A program made the translations under genes and the position numbers. From the NCBI RefSeq assembly GCF_009388985.1, contig NZ_CP036422.1:2184501-2248500 (forward strand): a stretch of 64,000 bases of DNA, in the 5' to 3' direction. Below the pieces are notes generated by a model. The model was not told the origin of the DNA and did not search any database. It saw only the letters and a list, made by a program, of their open reading frames with translations. This DNA comes from Halioglobus maricola. GTDB lineage: Bacteria; Pseudomonadota; Gammaproteobacteria; Pseudomonadales; Halieaceae. Below, in pieces: positions 24,185-34,147 of the stretch. The first letter of the stretch is position 1. Every line of letters begins with the position of its first letter.

Positions 24185-26563
24185 ATGCCCTCTGACGCCG
24201 GATCTGTACTCGCCGGAAAATATGAAATTCTCCGTGCGCTCGGCCGTGGCGGCATGGGCGAGGTCTACCTCGCCCAGGACTTACGACTCAAGCGCAATGT
24301 CGCGGTAAAATACCTGCGTGGCGACCTTCCCGAGGGCAATTGGGCCGAGCACCTCCGTCGCGAGGCCCTACTGTTAGCCCAACTTAATCATCCGAATATT
24401 GTCCAGATCTACGACATAGTAGAAGAAGATGGCACGCTTGCTTTCGTCATGGAGTACGTCGAGGGGCGCAACCTCTTCCTGCACTTGCGCGAGCACCGTG
24501 TGGATTTGGGTGAGCGCCTGCGCTGGCTTGCGGAAATTTCAGCAGGTCTGGCCGCCTCCCACGAAGCCGGTGTCTCCCACTGCGATCTCAAAGCCGAAAA
24601 TGTGCTTATAAGCCCTGCGGGCACGGCCAAGGTCAATGACTTTGGTATCGCCAGTGAAAAAACTGATCCGGCCGAAGATATAGCGGCACTGGGGCGACTT
24701 GCCGAGTCCATGCTGGCAGATCATCGCCACAGTATCAGCCCTGCGATGGACGAACTGCTTGAATCTCTCGCTCACCGGAAGGCCTCCGCGCGACCCACCG
24801 CCGCCCAGGTGGCTGAGCGCTTTCGATTCGCCTGGTATGAGTACTACCAGCAGGAAACCCCCCTCCCCGAGCAGATCGCCCCGGCACAGGAAGGTTCGGG
24901 AAATCTACAGTGGTTTGGCGTTTCTGCAGCACTACTGGCACTCATCGCGGCTACTCTGCTGTACATGAGGGAGCCAGAAAAAATCCGCTATGTTGCGATC
25001 GCCCCAACCGAAATTACACAGTCAGCCCAGTCCGCGGCAGGCCAGGACTATACGGCCCGCGCTGTGGTCCAGAGCTTGCGCGAAACGACTGTTGCAGCGG
25101 AAGGACTGGCACTGGCCGATTACAATGCCGGAGACCTCGACGAAAATCTCACACCCGCCGAGACCATGACAGCACTGGGTGCCGATACCCTGATAACCAG
25201 CAAACTCGATTGCACTCGAAGCCCCTGCCAATTGGAGTTGGTGCAATTCAGCGGTTCTCATGCACGCCGCTCCGCGCCGCACCGCATGGAACTGCCGAGC
25301 CAAACTGCACTGGCAAGCAGAGAGATGGCACGAGAGCAGTGGGCCGCGCTCTTCCCCGATAGCGATTTGCCCGCGAACACAGATATGGTCAGTGAGCAGG
25401 CTTATATCGAGTATCTGAACCAATTTGCGCGTCATGAGAATAACGCCAGCCCCAACTCAGACACTGTGTTCCAGCTGGCTGCGACTCTCGATAATGCGCC
25501 CTCCTTCGCTCCCCTGTATCAGCTCTATATTGAGACTGCTTTTGAGCTCTATGCGGCCACGGCTTCGCCAGCCTTACTGGATCAGATCGAAAGCAGGCTG
25601 GCTCTCGCAGACCGCGAATTGGCGTTACCGGAACGGCTGGATTTTGAACGTTTCCAGCTAGCCCTGGCCAGGGGAGATCTCGGCCGTGCAGACACACTGA
25701 AGAACCAGATTGTGAGCCGAGGGACAGATCCTGCCCGCGCGAGTTACCTGCAGGGAGAAGTTCTTCTCGGCAGTGAACGCTACGCCGAAGCGATACCCTA
25801 CTTCGCAGCGGCTACCATTCTTCGCCCCTCTGTTCGCTATCTGACGCGCCAGTCTGTCAACGCCTACAGGAGCGGTGATTTCCACGAAGCCCAGCACGCG
25901 CTCATCGTTATGCAGGACATCTATCCCCACAACACACGTGCGCTGGATATGCTGGCAAGGCAGCAAATCTCTATTGGCCGGCTGGATCTTGCCATCGCCA
26001 CCACAGAGCGGAGTCTAACGCTGTCGGATTCAGCCACCACGCGCGCTACATTGGGCATCGCCCACCTCCTCGACGGAGATTACGCTGCGGCCAGAGAAGC
26101 GCTAAGCCGGGCCTTCCAGGCCGATAGAGGGATGACCCTGACCCTGCTGCAGCTGGCTGAGGCTGAAGAATTGCTCGGCAATGAGCCCAAAGCCGATCAA
26201 CTGTATAAGCAGGTGATTGATCGGGAACAGGCCGGTGATCTTCTATTATCTCCCCAGGCGGCTGCACTGGCTTATGCGCACCGCGGCGAGACAGATACAG
26301 CTGTGCGATTGACCCGCTCATCACACCGCCAGATCAAGGGGCTGCGCCATGCGCGAGCGGCTGCGCTGGTCTATACTCTCGCCAACATGCACCTTGACGC
26401 ACTCAATCATATCGAAGAGGCCCTGGACGCGGGGTCGAAGGGCCACTACTTCAACCTGCCCTGGTTCGACCCTTTGTGTGCGGAAACCCGTTTTCTCGAA
26501 CTCATGGAGCAAGCGGAAAATGATTCCCGCTGCGTTGCCCTCGCCATATCAGGTGCGGAGTAA
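24185..26563 (+). CDS. Membrane Ser/Thr-type protein kinase with periplasmic TPR domain (paralogue 2), HCD variant, lacking the activation segment
   Basis: This 792-residue paralogue is colinear with the 17113-19476 kinase. Glycine loop LGRGGMGEVY (19-28), VAVK lysine K42, E60, catalytic loop SHCDLKAEN (HRD changed to HCD at 132-134, Asp kept), DFG 152-154. DFG is followed after ~10 residues by the alphaF Asp (EDIAALG, D165), so the activation loop, P+1 loop and APE are absent. A transmembrane helix is at ~243-260. The outer half has TPR-like repeats (~440-740) and ends FNLPWFDPLCAETRF. It is cotranscribed with the FHA-winged-helix gene and followed 5 bp later by a SulP transporter. Likely a membrane sensor kinase or ATP-binding pseudo-receptor. 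Confidence 0.88.
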   Translation: MPSDAGSVLAGKYEILRALGRGGMGEVYLAQDLRLKRNVAVKYLRGDLPEGNWAEHLRREALLLAQLNHPNIVQIYDIVEEDGTLAFVMEYVEGRNLFLHLREHRVDLGERLRWLAEISAGLAASHEAGVSHCDLKAENVLISPAGTAKVNDFGIASEKTDPAEDIAALGRLAESMLADHRHSISPAMDELLESLAHRKASARPTAAQVAERFRFAWYEYYQQETPLPEQIAPAQEGSGNLQWFGVSAALLALIAATLLYMREPEKIRYVAIAPTEITQSAQSAAGQDYTARAVVQSLRETTVAAEGLALADYNAGDLDENLTPAETMTALGADTLITSKLDCTRSPCQLELVQFSGSHARRSAPHRMELPSQTALASREMAREQWAALFPDSDLPANTDMVSEQAYIEYLNQFARHENNASPNSDTVFQLAATLDNAPSFAPLYQLYIETAFELYAATASPALLDQIESRLALADRELALPERLDFERFQLALARGDLGRADTLKNQIVSRGTDPARASYLQGEVLLGSERYAEAIPYFAAATILRPSVRYLTRQSVNAYRSGDFHEAQHALIVMQDIYPHNTRALDMLARQQISIGRLDLAIATTERSLTLSDSATTRATLGIAHLLDGDYAAAREALSRAFQADRGMTLTLLQLAEAEELLGNEPKADQLYKQVIDREQAGDLLLSPQAAALAYAHRGETDTAVRLTRSSHRQIKGLRHARAAALVYTLANMHLDALNHIEEALDAGSKGHYFNLPWFDPLCAETRFLELMEQAENDSRCVALAISGAE

Positions 26564-26568
26564 CACCG

Positions 26569-28302
26569 TTGAATAAACCCGACGGCTGGTTCCCCCCGCG
26601 AACCTGGCTCGCGGCGTACACAAAAGCTGATGGGGCCGCCGACATCCTGGCAGGCGTTATCGTAGCGATAATGCTGATCCCGCAATCACTCGCGTATGCG
26701 CTACTCGCGGGCCTGCCACCGGAGATGGGACTCTACGCTTCAATCCTGCCGCTGATCGCCTACGCCCTACTCGGAACCAGTCGCACGCTGTCGGTGGGCC
26801 CTGTTGCCGTTATTTCCCTGATGACAGCCTCTGCCCTGGCCAGAGTAACCGCCACCGGTGAGGTGGACTACGCCAGCGCAGCCATTGCGCTTGCGGCTCT
26901 ATCGGGTGTAATGCTGGTCGGCATGGGGTTTTTGCGCTTCGGCTTCCTCGCAAACTTCCTCTCCCATCCGGTAGTTTCAGGCTTCATCACCGCATCAGGC
27001 ATCATCATCGCACTCAGCCAATTGAGCCACTTGCTGGGGATTACTGGCAGCGGGAGCACCCTGCCCGCACTGTTGTCCGGGCTTGTCAGCCAGCTCTCGC
27101 AGAGTAATGTCTACACGGCGCTTACTGGCATCGGCGTGCTGACATTTCTGCTGTGGAGCCGTAAAGGGCTGGAGCCGCTACTTATCCGGCTCGGCACCCC
27201 GACGACCTTCGCTGCGATACTCGCTCGCGCTGGTCCGGTATTCGCAATTCTGGCTACCGCATGGTTGAGCTATCGCCTCCACCTTGGCGATCATGGCGTC
27301 GCGTTGGTAGGTGCTATCCCTGCAGGTCTGCCTGCGCTGTCTGCCCCGCCTGTCGAGCTTTCCCTGTGGCGGGAGTTGGCGGTGTCTGCGCTGTTAATCT
27401 CGATAATAGGGTTTGTAGAATCCGTATCAGTGGGGAAAACGCTTGCTGCAAAACGTCGCCAGCGTATCGATCACAATCAGGAGTTAGTCGCCCTCGGCAG
27501 CGCAAATATCGCCGCCAGCATTAGCGGCGGCTTCCCGGTAACGGGAGGATTCTCTCGCTCAGTCGTCAATTTCGACGCCGGCGCCCACACTCAGGCCGCA
27601 AGTATTTTTGCTGCAGCGGGCATTGCCCTGACCGCGCTATTCTTGACACCTGCATTGCTCTACCTGCCTAAAGCAACGCTGGCAGCCACCATTATTGTTG
27701 CCGTCATTTCACTGCTGGATATCAAAGTATTAGCCAAGGCCTGGCGCTATGCACGTTCAGATTTTTTTGCGGTCTCGATCACTATCATCGTCACCCTGAT
27801 AGCGGGGGTCGAAATCGGTGTTCTATGCGGCATTACATCGTCTATCCTGCTCCATTTGCACAAAACCACCAGGCCGCACGTTGCAGTGGTCGGGACGGTT
27901 CCGGGGACCGAGCATTACCGCAATACAGAACGCCACGAGGTCATCACCTATCCCTCGCTTGTGTCGATCAGGATCGACGAAAGTCTTTACTTCGCCAACG
28001 CAGGTTATCTTGAAGACTACATTTATCGGCTGGTCGCCGAGCAAAACGAACTGAAGCATGTCATTCTCCAGTGCACGGCAGTGAATGAGATCGATATGAG
28101 TGCGCTTGAAATGCTGGAGTCAGTCGTCCACAGCCTTGCTGAACAGGGTATTACACTTAATCTCAGTGAGGTCAAAGGGCCGGTGATGGATGCCTTGAAG
28201 GAAGTTAATTTCCCGTCCAGCCTCTCCGGAAAAATCTATCTCAGCCATCACCAGGCGGTAAAAGCCCTCAGGCTGGACGAGCCGGAGCCCTATATCATAT
28301 GA
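26569..28302 (+). CDS. SulP-family anion transporter with STAS domain
   Basis: This 577-residue protein starts at a TTG with GGAG 8 bp upstream. The first helix region carries the SulP signature (IMLIPQSLAYALLAGLPPEM, GLYASILPLI, TSRTLSVGPVAVIS). About 12-14 transmembrane segments are followed by a cytoplasmic STAS domain (~430-560; VILQCTAVNEIDMSALEML). SulP proteins move sulfate, bicarbonate, chloride or dicarboxylates; the ion cannot be read from sequence. It follows the FHA and kinase genes without a gap that could hold a promoter and overlaps the next small gene by 4 bp, so it may be a target or output of the kinase module. Confidence 0.9.
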   Translation: MNKPDGWFPPRTWLAAYTKADGAADILAGVIVAIMLIPQSLAYALLAGLPPEMGLYASILPLIAYALLGTSRTLSVGPVAVISLMTASALARVTATGEVDYASAAIALAALSGVMLVGMGFLRFGFLANFLSHPVVSGFITASGIIIALSQLSHLLGITGSGSTLPALLSGLVSQLSQSNVYTALTGIGVLTFLLWSRKGLEPLLIRLGTPTTFAAILARAGPVFAILATAWLSYRLHLGDHGVALVGAIPAGLPALSAPPVELSLWRELAVSALLISIIGFVESVSVGKTLAAKRRQRIDHNQELVALGSANIAASISGGFPVTGGFSRSVVNFDAGAHTQAASIFAAAGIALTALFLTPALLYLPKATLAATIIVAVISLLDIKVLAKAWRYARSDFFAVSITIIVTLIAGVEIGVLCGITSSILLHLHKTTRPHVAVVGTVPGTEHYRNTERHEVITYPSLVSIRIDESLYFANAGYLEDYIYRLVAEQNELKHVILQCTAVNEIDMSALEMLESVVHSLAEQGITLNLSEVKGPVMDALKEVNFPSSLSGKIYLSHHQAVKALRLDEPEPYII

Positions 28303-28526
28303 CGATGCCACCCGAATCCAAACTGCTAAAAAACCTGGGGCTGGTGGGGGCGGTATTGCTTATTGCCCTGCTTGCGACCCTAACCCTGTACGAGGAGGAC
28401 CCTTGCGCCAACCCGGACCTGGATATCAGCGGCGCGGTTCTCGCCGAGGAAGAGGAGCAGTCGGCCATGGTGAATCGTGCAATCGTGGAGCGCGCCGCCT
28501 GCGAGCAGCGCGAAGCTAAGCCCTAA
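28299..28526 (+). CDS. Small membrane protein of unknown function, 75 aa
   Basis: This begins at an ATG overlapping the SulP stop (ATGA). One transmembrane helix (~14-30, LVGAVLLIALLATLTLY) is followed by an acidic tail with two Cys and an EEEE run. No family is recognised. Translational coupling suggests a SulP accessory subunit or a small regulator of the kinase operon. Its stop shares 4 bp with the convergent sohB stop. Confidence 0.75.
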   Translation: MTMPPESKLLKNLGLVGAVLLIALLATLTLYEEDPCANPDLDISGAVLAEEEEQSAMVNRAIVERAACEQREAKP

Positions 28527-29578
28527 AGCTGCGGCCGCTGCCCACGCTGAAATATCTTTAAAAAGCCTCGTTCCATCGCGCTTTCAGCCGCGACACCCAG
28601 CTTTTCCTGCCAGTTCTTCTTGTGCACAAAACGCACTTCGAAAACGTCCCACTCTTCCAGGCGCTGTTGCAGGAAACTATCGGATGTCATGATCTCGTCG
28701 ACCAGGCCCTGATCCACTGCCTGCTGCCCATACCAGACTTCTCCGGTTGCGACCGCGTCCACGTCGAGTTGCGGGCGATTGCCGGCGACAAAGTCTTTAA
28801 ACAGACCGTGCGTGTCCTCCAGTTCCTGGGTGAACTTCTCGCGGCCTTTGTCGGTATTCTCGCCAAACATGGTCAGCGTTCGCTTGTATTCACCAGCAGT
28901 GAACAGTTCAAAATCGATATCGTGTTTCTTTAATAATCGGTGAAAATTGGGCAATTGCGCCAATACGCCGATGGAGCCAATAACGGCAAACGGGGCAGCG
29001 ATAATTCGGCTCGCCACACACGCCATCATGTAGCCGCCACTGGCAGCCACTTTGTCTACGGCAATCGTCAGCGGTACTTCTGCATCACGAATGCGCTGCA
29101 ACTGGCTGGCGGCGAGGCCATAGCCATGCACCAGGCCGCCGGGGCTCTCAACCTTGACCAGTATCTCGTCGCCGGCGCGTGTCTCGGTAAGGACTGCCGA
29201 TATTTCTTCGCGCAGGTTATCAGTAGCGCTGGCCTTGATATCACCATCGAAATCCAGCACATACAGGCGGCTGCGCTCGGCATCTGCGGCTTTTTCTTTC
29301 TTGCGTTTCTTTTTTTCCTGCTTGGCTTTTTGCTTCTCGGACTTCTTCTCTTCCTTGAGTTGATCCTTGTAGGCAGCCTCCGGCTCGACTGTTTCACGAA
29401 TAGCCGCACCAATGTGTTTATACTTTTCGTTGAGGTTGCGGATCTCGATATGCCCCTCGTTCATATCCGAGCGCTGGCGCTGGCCAATCGCTACCAGCCC
29501 CGCCACAAGGATGAGGACTGCCGCAACAAGGGTTACAGACTGCGCAAGAAATAATCCGAATTCAAACAGGTACTCCAA
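28523..29578 (-). CDS. sohB: SohB-type signal peptide peptidase
   Basis: This 351-residue membrane serine protease is colinear with E. coli SohB. An N-terminal helix (~10-31) is followed by a Lys/Glu-rich linker (~72-100), also present in E. coli, then the protease core: LVKVESPGGLVHGYGLAASQ, the nucleophile S180 in VAASGGYMMACVA, and the general-base lysine K232 in TAGEYKRTLTMFGE, 52 residues later as in SppA-type dyads. The start is a TTG preceded by GGAG at 7 bp. Role: cleavage of signal peptides or membrane-embedded fragments on the periplasmic side. Confidence 0.93.
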   Translation of the reverse strand: MEYLFEFGLFLAQSVTLVAAVLILVAGLVAIGQRQRSDMNEGHIEIRNLNEKYKHIGAAIRETVEPEAAYKDQLKEEKKSEKQKAKQEKKKRKKEKAADAERSRLYVLDFDGDIKASATDNLREEISAVLTETRAGDEILVKVESPGGLVHGYGLAASQLQRIRDAEVPLTIAVDKVAASGGYMMACVASRIIAAPFAVIGSIGVLAQLPNFHRLLKKHDIDFELFTAGEYKRTLTMFGENTDKGREKFTQELEDTHGLFKDFVAGNRPQLDVDAVATGEVWYGQQAVDQGLVDEIMTSDSFLQQRLEEWDVFEVRFVHKKNWQEKLGVAAESAMERGFLKIFQRGQRPQL

Positions 29579-29592
29579 GATTTACTCCAGTT

Positions 29593-30408
29593 TTAACGTT
29601 GTTTAGTGGCAACAAAGTGCCTGATCAATTGGCCAGCAACCGAACTGGCGGGGGGAATGACGGGCAAATCACTGTAGTGAAACCATTGCGCGTCTGCTAT
29701 CTCGACGTGATCGGGTGTGAGCTCACCACTGCGATACTCGGCAAAGAATCCGAGCATCAGCTGATTGGGGAATGGCCAGGCTTGTGATTGAAAGTACTCA
29801 AGTTTTCCAACCTCGACACCTACCTCCTCACGAACCTCGCGAATAAGCGTCTCTTCAGCATTCTCTCCAGCCTCAATAAAACCTGCCAGGGTGCTGTACA
29901 TAGGGCCAGGAAAGTTGGCATTGCGCGCCAGCAACAATTCATCACCGCGAGTGACCAAGGTAATAATACATGGCGCGATACGCGGATAGATTATCGTGCC
30001 GCAAGGCGAACAGCGCATCGCGCGCTCGCTAAGATCAGCGGACATCTCATTGCCACAACGGCCGCAGTATCGATGGTCACGCTCCCAATCCAGCAATTGG
30101 GCTGCCCTGCCCGCTACAGAAAACAGCTGCTCGTCTACCCGACCGAGTAATTGGTAGAGTGAGCCGGCATTGAACTGCAGCGGGTCTACTTCATCTCGCT
30201 CGTCAATTTCGAGGGCAAACAACGGCTGTTCTCCCCAGAACCCAACGAACTGGCGGCGCCTTACCTGCCATCCTATCCCTCGGGTAACCTGCTCCTGCAG
30301 CAAACAGAGATCGGCGGACCGCATATCAGTCACCAATTTACCGTTCTGGAAGACCACGTGGAGTTCGGGCAGGCCACCCTCGGGGGGCGCATTGTCGGGT
30401 CGGAACAT
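29593..30408 (-). CDS. nudC: NADH pyrophosphatase (NudC-type Nudix hydrolase)
   Basis: The protein has a four-Cys zinc ribbon ([10 protein letters not shown] ... MRCSPCG), the Nudix box in [20 protein letters not shown], and the NudC-specific [11 protein letters not shown] motif. It hydrolyses NAD(H) to NMN(H) and AMP, and can remove NAD caps from RNA. ATG at 30408 gives 271 residues, close to the usual length; a TTG at 30477 would add 23 residues that do not look conserved, so the start is uncertain. The gene is 15 bp upstream of sohB and probably cotranscribed; it diverges from nhaB. Confidence 0.92.
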   Translation of the reverse strand: MFRPDNAPPEGGLPELHVVFQNGKLVTDMRSADLCLLQEQVTRGIGWQVRRRQFVGFWGEQPLFALEIDERDEVDPLQFNAGSLYQLLGRVDEQLFSVAGRAAQLLDWERDHRYCGRCGNEMSADLSERAMRCSPCGTIIYPRIAPCIITLVTRGDELLLARNANFPGPMYSTLAGFIEAGENAEETLIREVREEVGVEVGKLEYFQSQAWPFPNQLMLGFFAEYRSGELTPDHVEIADAQWFHYSDLPVIPPASSVAGQLIRHFVATKQR

Positions 30409-30576
30409 CTGACGATCACAGAATTGAAAATGACCGGCTATAGTATGCCCCCGGGAGAGTCGGAGCAAGGGGACCAATGTCGGTGTCTATCCGGCCGATT
30501 TTTGGCCCCGCCAGCGCGCACTAGACAGGGAAATCCCGTATCATCCGGCCTTCGATTTTTTATACGACTCAGGACT

Positions 30577-32082
30577 ATGAACGAATCAGCCGCCTCAGCT
30601 CTGTGGAAAAACTTTCTCGGTCCTTCCCCCACCTGGTACAAGCAGACGATCGTCGCATTCCTGCTGCTCAACCCTGTTTTACTTTACATCTTTGGACCCT
30701 TCGTTACTGGCTGGATTCTCATTGGTGAGTTTATCTTCACCCTGGCACTTGCCCTGCGCTGCTACCCCTTGCAGCCTGGCGGTCTGTTGGCGATCCAGGC
30801 CGTCATTCTGGGGATGACGTCACCAGATTCCGTCTACCACGAGACGCTGGCGAACTTCGAAGTCATTCTGCTGCTGATGTTTATGGTCGCCGGCATTTAC
30901 TTTATGAAGGAAATGCTGCTGTTTGTCTTTACCAAAATCCTCCTCAAAGTAGAGTCGAAAGTCTTGCTCTCGCTCCTGTTCTGTCTGGTTGCAGCCTTAT
31001 TATCAGCCTTCCTGGACGCACTCACGGTAACCGCCGTGCTCATCAGCGTCGGTGTTGGCTTTTACTCGGTCTATCACAAAGTGGCCTCGGGAAAAGGTCT
31101 GCATCACGACAATCACGATCACTCGCAAGATGACTCCGTCGAAGAGAACAACCGCGAAGATCTGGAAAACTTTCGCGCTTTCCTCCGCAGCTTGTTGATG
31201 CACGGCGCCGTAGGCACTGCGCTCGGCGGCGTTTGCACCCTGGTTGGCGAGCCGCAGAACCTATTGATTGCGACGATCGCTGGCTGGGACTTCGGTACAT
31301 TTGTCAAAATCATGGCGCCGGTCACCATGCCGGTTCTGGCCTGCGGTCTGGCCACTTGCATGCTGCTGGAGCTGTTCGGGAAATTTGGCTATGGCGCGAA
31401 ACTGCCGCCCAGAGTGCGCGAAGTGCTGGAGGAGTTCGAACAGAAAGAGTCCAGTCAGCGGAACAATCGCGCCAGGGCCAGGCTGGTGATTCAGGCGCTG
31501 GTCGCAGCGTTACTGGTTGCCGCACTGGCCATGCACTGGGCTGCCGTCGGCTTGATCGGCCTGATGGTTATCGTGCTTCTCACCGCGTTCAACGGAATTA
31601 TCGAGGAGCACCAGATCGGCAGCGCGTTCGAAGAGGCCCTGCCCTTTACCGCGCTGCTAGTGGTATTTTTCGCCATCGTCGCGGTTATTCATGACCAGCA
31701 CCTGTTCACGCCGGTTATCAATGCGGTTTTGGCGATGGATGCCGATGTTCGCCCGGCGATGTTCTTTATTGCGAATGGCGCACTCTCGATGATCAGCGAC
31801 AACGTGTTCGTGGCAACGGTATACATCAATGAAGTGAAGGACGCGCTGGACGCTGGCACCATTACGCGCACAGAATTCAATCAGTTGGCGGTAGCGATCA
31901 ATACCGGCACCAATTTGCCGAGTGTCGCCACCCCTAACGGCCAGGCCGCGTTTCTGTTCCTGCTGACATCCGCCCTCGCCCCACTGATCAGGCTCTCTTA
32001 CGGCCGCATGGTGATCATGGCTCTGCCCTACACCGTTGTTCTAGGCGGCGTGGGACTGGCTTGTGTGAGCGCGTTTGTCTAG
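30577..32082 (+). CDS. nhaB: Na+/H+ antiporter NhaB
   Basis: This 501-residue protein (E. coli NhaB: 513) starts [20 protein letters not shown], as in NhaB, at ATG 30577; longer in-frame starts extend into nudC. About 12 transmembrane segments are visible, with a cytoplasmic His/Asp-rich loop ([15 protein letters not shown]) and [33 protein letters not shown] and [18 protein letters not shown] near the ends. It exports Na+ in exchange for protons, consistent with a marine lifestyle. The end overlaps the convergent dnaQ stop by 4 bp. Confidence 0.95.
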   Translation: MNESAASALWKNFLGPSPTWYKQTIVAFLLLNPVLLYIFGPFVTGWILIGEFIFTLALALRCYPLQPGGLLAIQAVILGMTSPDSVYHETLANFEVILLLMFMVAGIYFMKEMLLFVFTKILLKVESKVLLSLLFCLVAALLSAFLDALTVTAVLISVGVGFYSVYHKVASGKGLHHDNHDHSQDDSVEENNREDLENFRAFLRSLLMHGAVGTALGGVCTLVGEPQNLLIATIAGWDFGTFVKIMAPVTMPVLACGLATCMLLELFGKFGYGAKLPPRVREVLEEFEQKESSQRNNRARARLVIQALVAALLVAALAMHWAAVGLIGLMVIVLLTAFNGIIEEHQIGSAFEEALPFTALLVVFFAIVAVIHDQHLFTPVINAVLAMDADVRPAMFFIANGALSMISDNVFVATVYINEVKDALDAGTITRTEFNQLAVAINTGTNLPSVATPNGQAAFLFLLTSALAPLIRLSYGRMVIMALPYTVVLGGVGLACVSAFV

Positions 32083-32795
32083 GTCAGATCTCGCCACAAC
32101 ACCTTGCCGCCGTTGCCTGCAGCGATAGCTTCCAGCTGCGCTTCGTGGGCAGCCAGTTCCTCTGCGCAAGGTTCGATAACCGGCAGTGATGCACGATCCT
32201 GGCCCAAACGGACAATACGCTCGCCCCGATTAGACCCGTCTGAATCGCCATCGCTATCTGACAGCGACAGCGCGGTTTGCCCGCCTGTCATCGCCAGATA
32301 GACATCCGCGAGAATCTCCGCATCCAGCAATGCGCCGTGCAACTCGCGGCTGGAATTGTCCACCATGTAGCGCGAACACAGTGCATCCAGATTATTACGC
32401 TGCCCCGGGTGCTTGCCGCGCGCAAGAATCAAGCTGTCGACCACACTGCACACTTGTGCCAGCGGCGGAAACTGCTTACCCACCCGCTTCAGCTCGGCAT
32501 CGAGGAAGCCGATGTCAAACGGTGCGTTATGAATAACGAGTTCTGCACCATTTACGAAGTCGAAAAATTCTTGCGCGACTTGAGCGAACAGTGGCTTGTC
32601 GGCGAGGTACTCGTTGGTGATACCGTGGACCTCGATAGCACCCTGGTCGATCTCCCGCTCGGGGTTGATGTAGACGTGGAAATGGTTGCCTGTCAGCTGG
32701 CGACTATCGAGCTCCACACAACCAATTTCGATGATCCGGTGACCCTGACTGACTTCCAGGCCGGTAGTCTCCGTATCCAATACAATTTGACGCAT
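32079..32795 (-). CDS. dnaQ: DNA polymerase III epsilon subunit (3'-5' proofreading exonuclease)
   Basis: This 238-residue protein has DEDD-family exonuclease motifs: Exo [14 protein letters not shown] (D7, E9), Exo [18 protein letters not shown], and Exo [20 protein letters not shown] (His and Asp). It proofreads within the polymerase core through its C-terminal tail. rnhA ends 22 bp upstream and the yafS-like gene precedes that; the same neighbourhood occurs in E. coli. The start ATG is at 32795. Confidence 0.96.
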   Translation of the reverse strand: MRQIVLDTETTGLEVSQGHRIIEIGCVELDSRQLTGNHFHVYINPEREIDQGAIEVHGITNEYLADKPLFAQVAQEFFDFVNGAELVIHNAPFDIGFLDAELKRVGKQFPPLAQVCSVVDSLILARGKHPGQRNNLDALCSRYMVDNSSRELHGALLDAEILADVYLAMTGGQTALSLSDSDGDSDGSNRGERIVRLGQDRASLPVIEPCAEELAAHEAQLEAIAAGNGGKVLWRDLT

Positions 32796-32817
32796 CGTGT
32801 TACTGCTTCCTGATGGT

Positions 32818-33252
32818 TTAACTCAATTCATCGATACCGCGGTTGGCGAGCTGATCCGCGATTTCGTTTTCTCGGTGGCCGCTGTGGCCTTTAACCCAGC
32901 ACCACTCAACCTTGTGCCGTTGATTCTGCTCATCCAGGGCCTGCCAAAGATCGACATTCTTCACCGGCTTTTTGCCCGCGGTTTTCCAACCCTTGCGTTT
33001 CCAGCCTTCCAGCCATTGCGTGATCCCGTTTTTTACATACACGGAGTCGGTGGTGAGGGTCACCACACAGGGCTCGCGCAGTGCTTTGAGCGCTTCGATA
33101 GCGGCTTGTAACTCCATTCGATTGTTCGTTGTCGCAGGATCACCGCCGTATAGCGACTTCTCGTTCCCCTGATAGCGCAACAACGCACCCCAGCCGCCGG
33201 GCCCGGGATTACCTCTACAGGCGCCATCGGTAAATACTTCAACATCTTTCAA
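32818..33252 (-). CDS. rnhA: Ribonuclease HI
   Basis: This 144-residue protein has the DEDD active site: [16 protein letters not shown] (D9), [13 protein letters not shown] (Glu), [13 protein letters not shown] (Asp), and [18 protein letters not shown] (His and Asp). It cleaves RNA in RNA-DNA hybrids. The only in-frame start is a TTG overlapping the upstream stop by 4 bp (TTGA), so its translation is probably coupled to the yafS-like gene. Confidence 0.95.
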   Translation of the reverse strand: MKDVEVFTDGACRGNPGPGGWGALLRYQGNEKSLYGGDPATTNNRMELQAAIEALKALREPCVVTLTTDSVYVKNGITQWLEGWKRKGWKTAGKKPVKNVDLWQALDEQNQRHKVEWCWVKGHSGHRENEIADQLANRGIDELS

Positions 33253-34070
33253 TGAATAATTTCTCCACTCGGCCGCCGGCGAACGGCGCCGACGTGAGGG
33301 CCGCGCGTTGGCGCGGCAGGTGCAGGACTGGGTCTGGGCGCGGGCTTCGGTACTGCAAGGCCCATGAGTTTTTCACCGCGGCTGCGCAGGCCCAGACGGC
33401 TCTCGGTCAGCCCCGGCTGCTGTTTGATGGCGTGCACTACATAGACACCGCCCAATGGCAGGCTGTGGCGCCCACACCAGCTATCGAAGCGCTCTAGCAA
33501 GCTGCGCAGACGGCCACCACCGATGCCGGGCACCGTATGCAGGAAGCTACTGCTGTCGGGATCACAGCCAACCAGTCGCAGCCAATCGTAGAGGCGGTTC
33601 TGGGAAACCGGGTGATGCCTGCGCCACGGGGAGTAACGCCCCAGACGTTTAGCCAGCAAGCCCAGCCCACGAAAACTAAGGGGATTAAAGCCTACAATCA
33701 GCAAATGCCCCTGTGGGGTTAGAACGCGCTGAAGTTCGCGCAGCACCTGGTGCGGGTTGGTACTGAATTCAAGGCTGTGGTGGGCAACGATGACGTCGAC
33801 GCTATCGCTGGCAAGAGGCAGCTCGCCCGCATCGCAAAGCATTCCCGCGGTGCCGCCAGCACGCGGGCCCGCATAGATGTGATGATGGATTCGCCCGTCA
33901 CTGATGAGGGATTCGTCTCGAACGGGCCCTAACTGCAGGATATGGTAGCCGAAAGCGGTATCCAGGTGGTGGTTTACTCGAGTGCGAATTTTGTCGAGCA
34001 CGAGTTGCCCCGGCTCGCTACCGTACCAGGATTCCAGTTCGTTAAAAATCTCGCTAAACTGCTGACTCAT
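33249..34070 (-). CDS. yafS: SAM-dependent methyltransferase, YafS-like
   Basis: A class I methyltransferase with [11 protein letters not shown], acidic strand-2/4 segment [20 protein letters not shown], and [16 protein letters not shown]. It resembles E. coli YafS in sequence (GFNP-SF motif) and in place, next to gloB, rnhA and dnaQ. The basic, Pro-rich C-terminal tail (~50 residues) is low complexity. Start is uncertain: ATG at 34070 begins [19 protein letters not shown]; ATGs at 34112 and 34133 are longer options that would overlap the gloB promoter. Substrate unknown. Confidence 0.85.
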   Translation of the reverse strand: MSQQFSEIFNELESWYGSEPGQLVLDKIRTRVNHHLDTAFGYHILQLGPVRDESLISDGRIHHHIYAGPRAGGTAGMLCDAGELPLASDSVDVIVAHHSLEFSTNPHQVLRELQRVLTPQGHLLIVGFNPLSFRGLGLLAKRLGRYSPWRRHHPVSQNRLYDWLRLVGCDPDSSSFLHTVPGIGGGRLRSLLERFDSWCGRHSLPLGGVYVVHAIKQQPGLTESRLGLRSRGEKLMGLAVPKPAPRPSPAPAAPTRGPHVGAVRRRPSGEIIH

Positions 34071-34147
34071 CAGTTGGCCCGCTGGCTCCTCGTCTCCACT
34101 ACACAGCGCCATATTACTGTATTTATCCACCATTGAAACGGTTTCAC

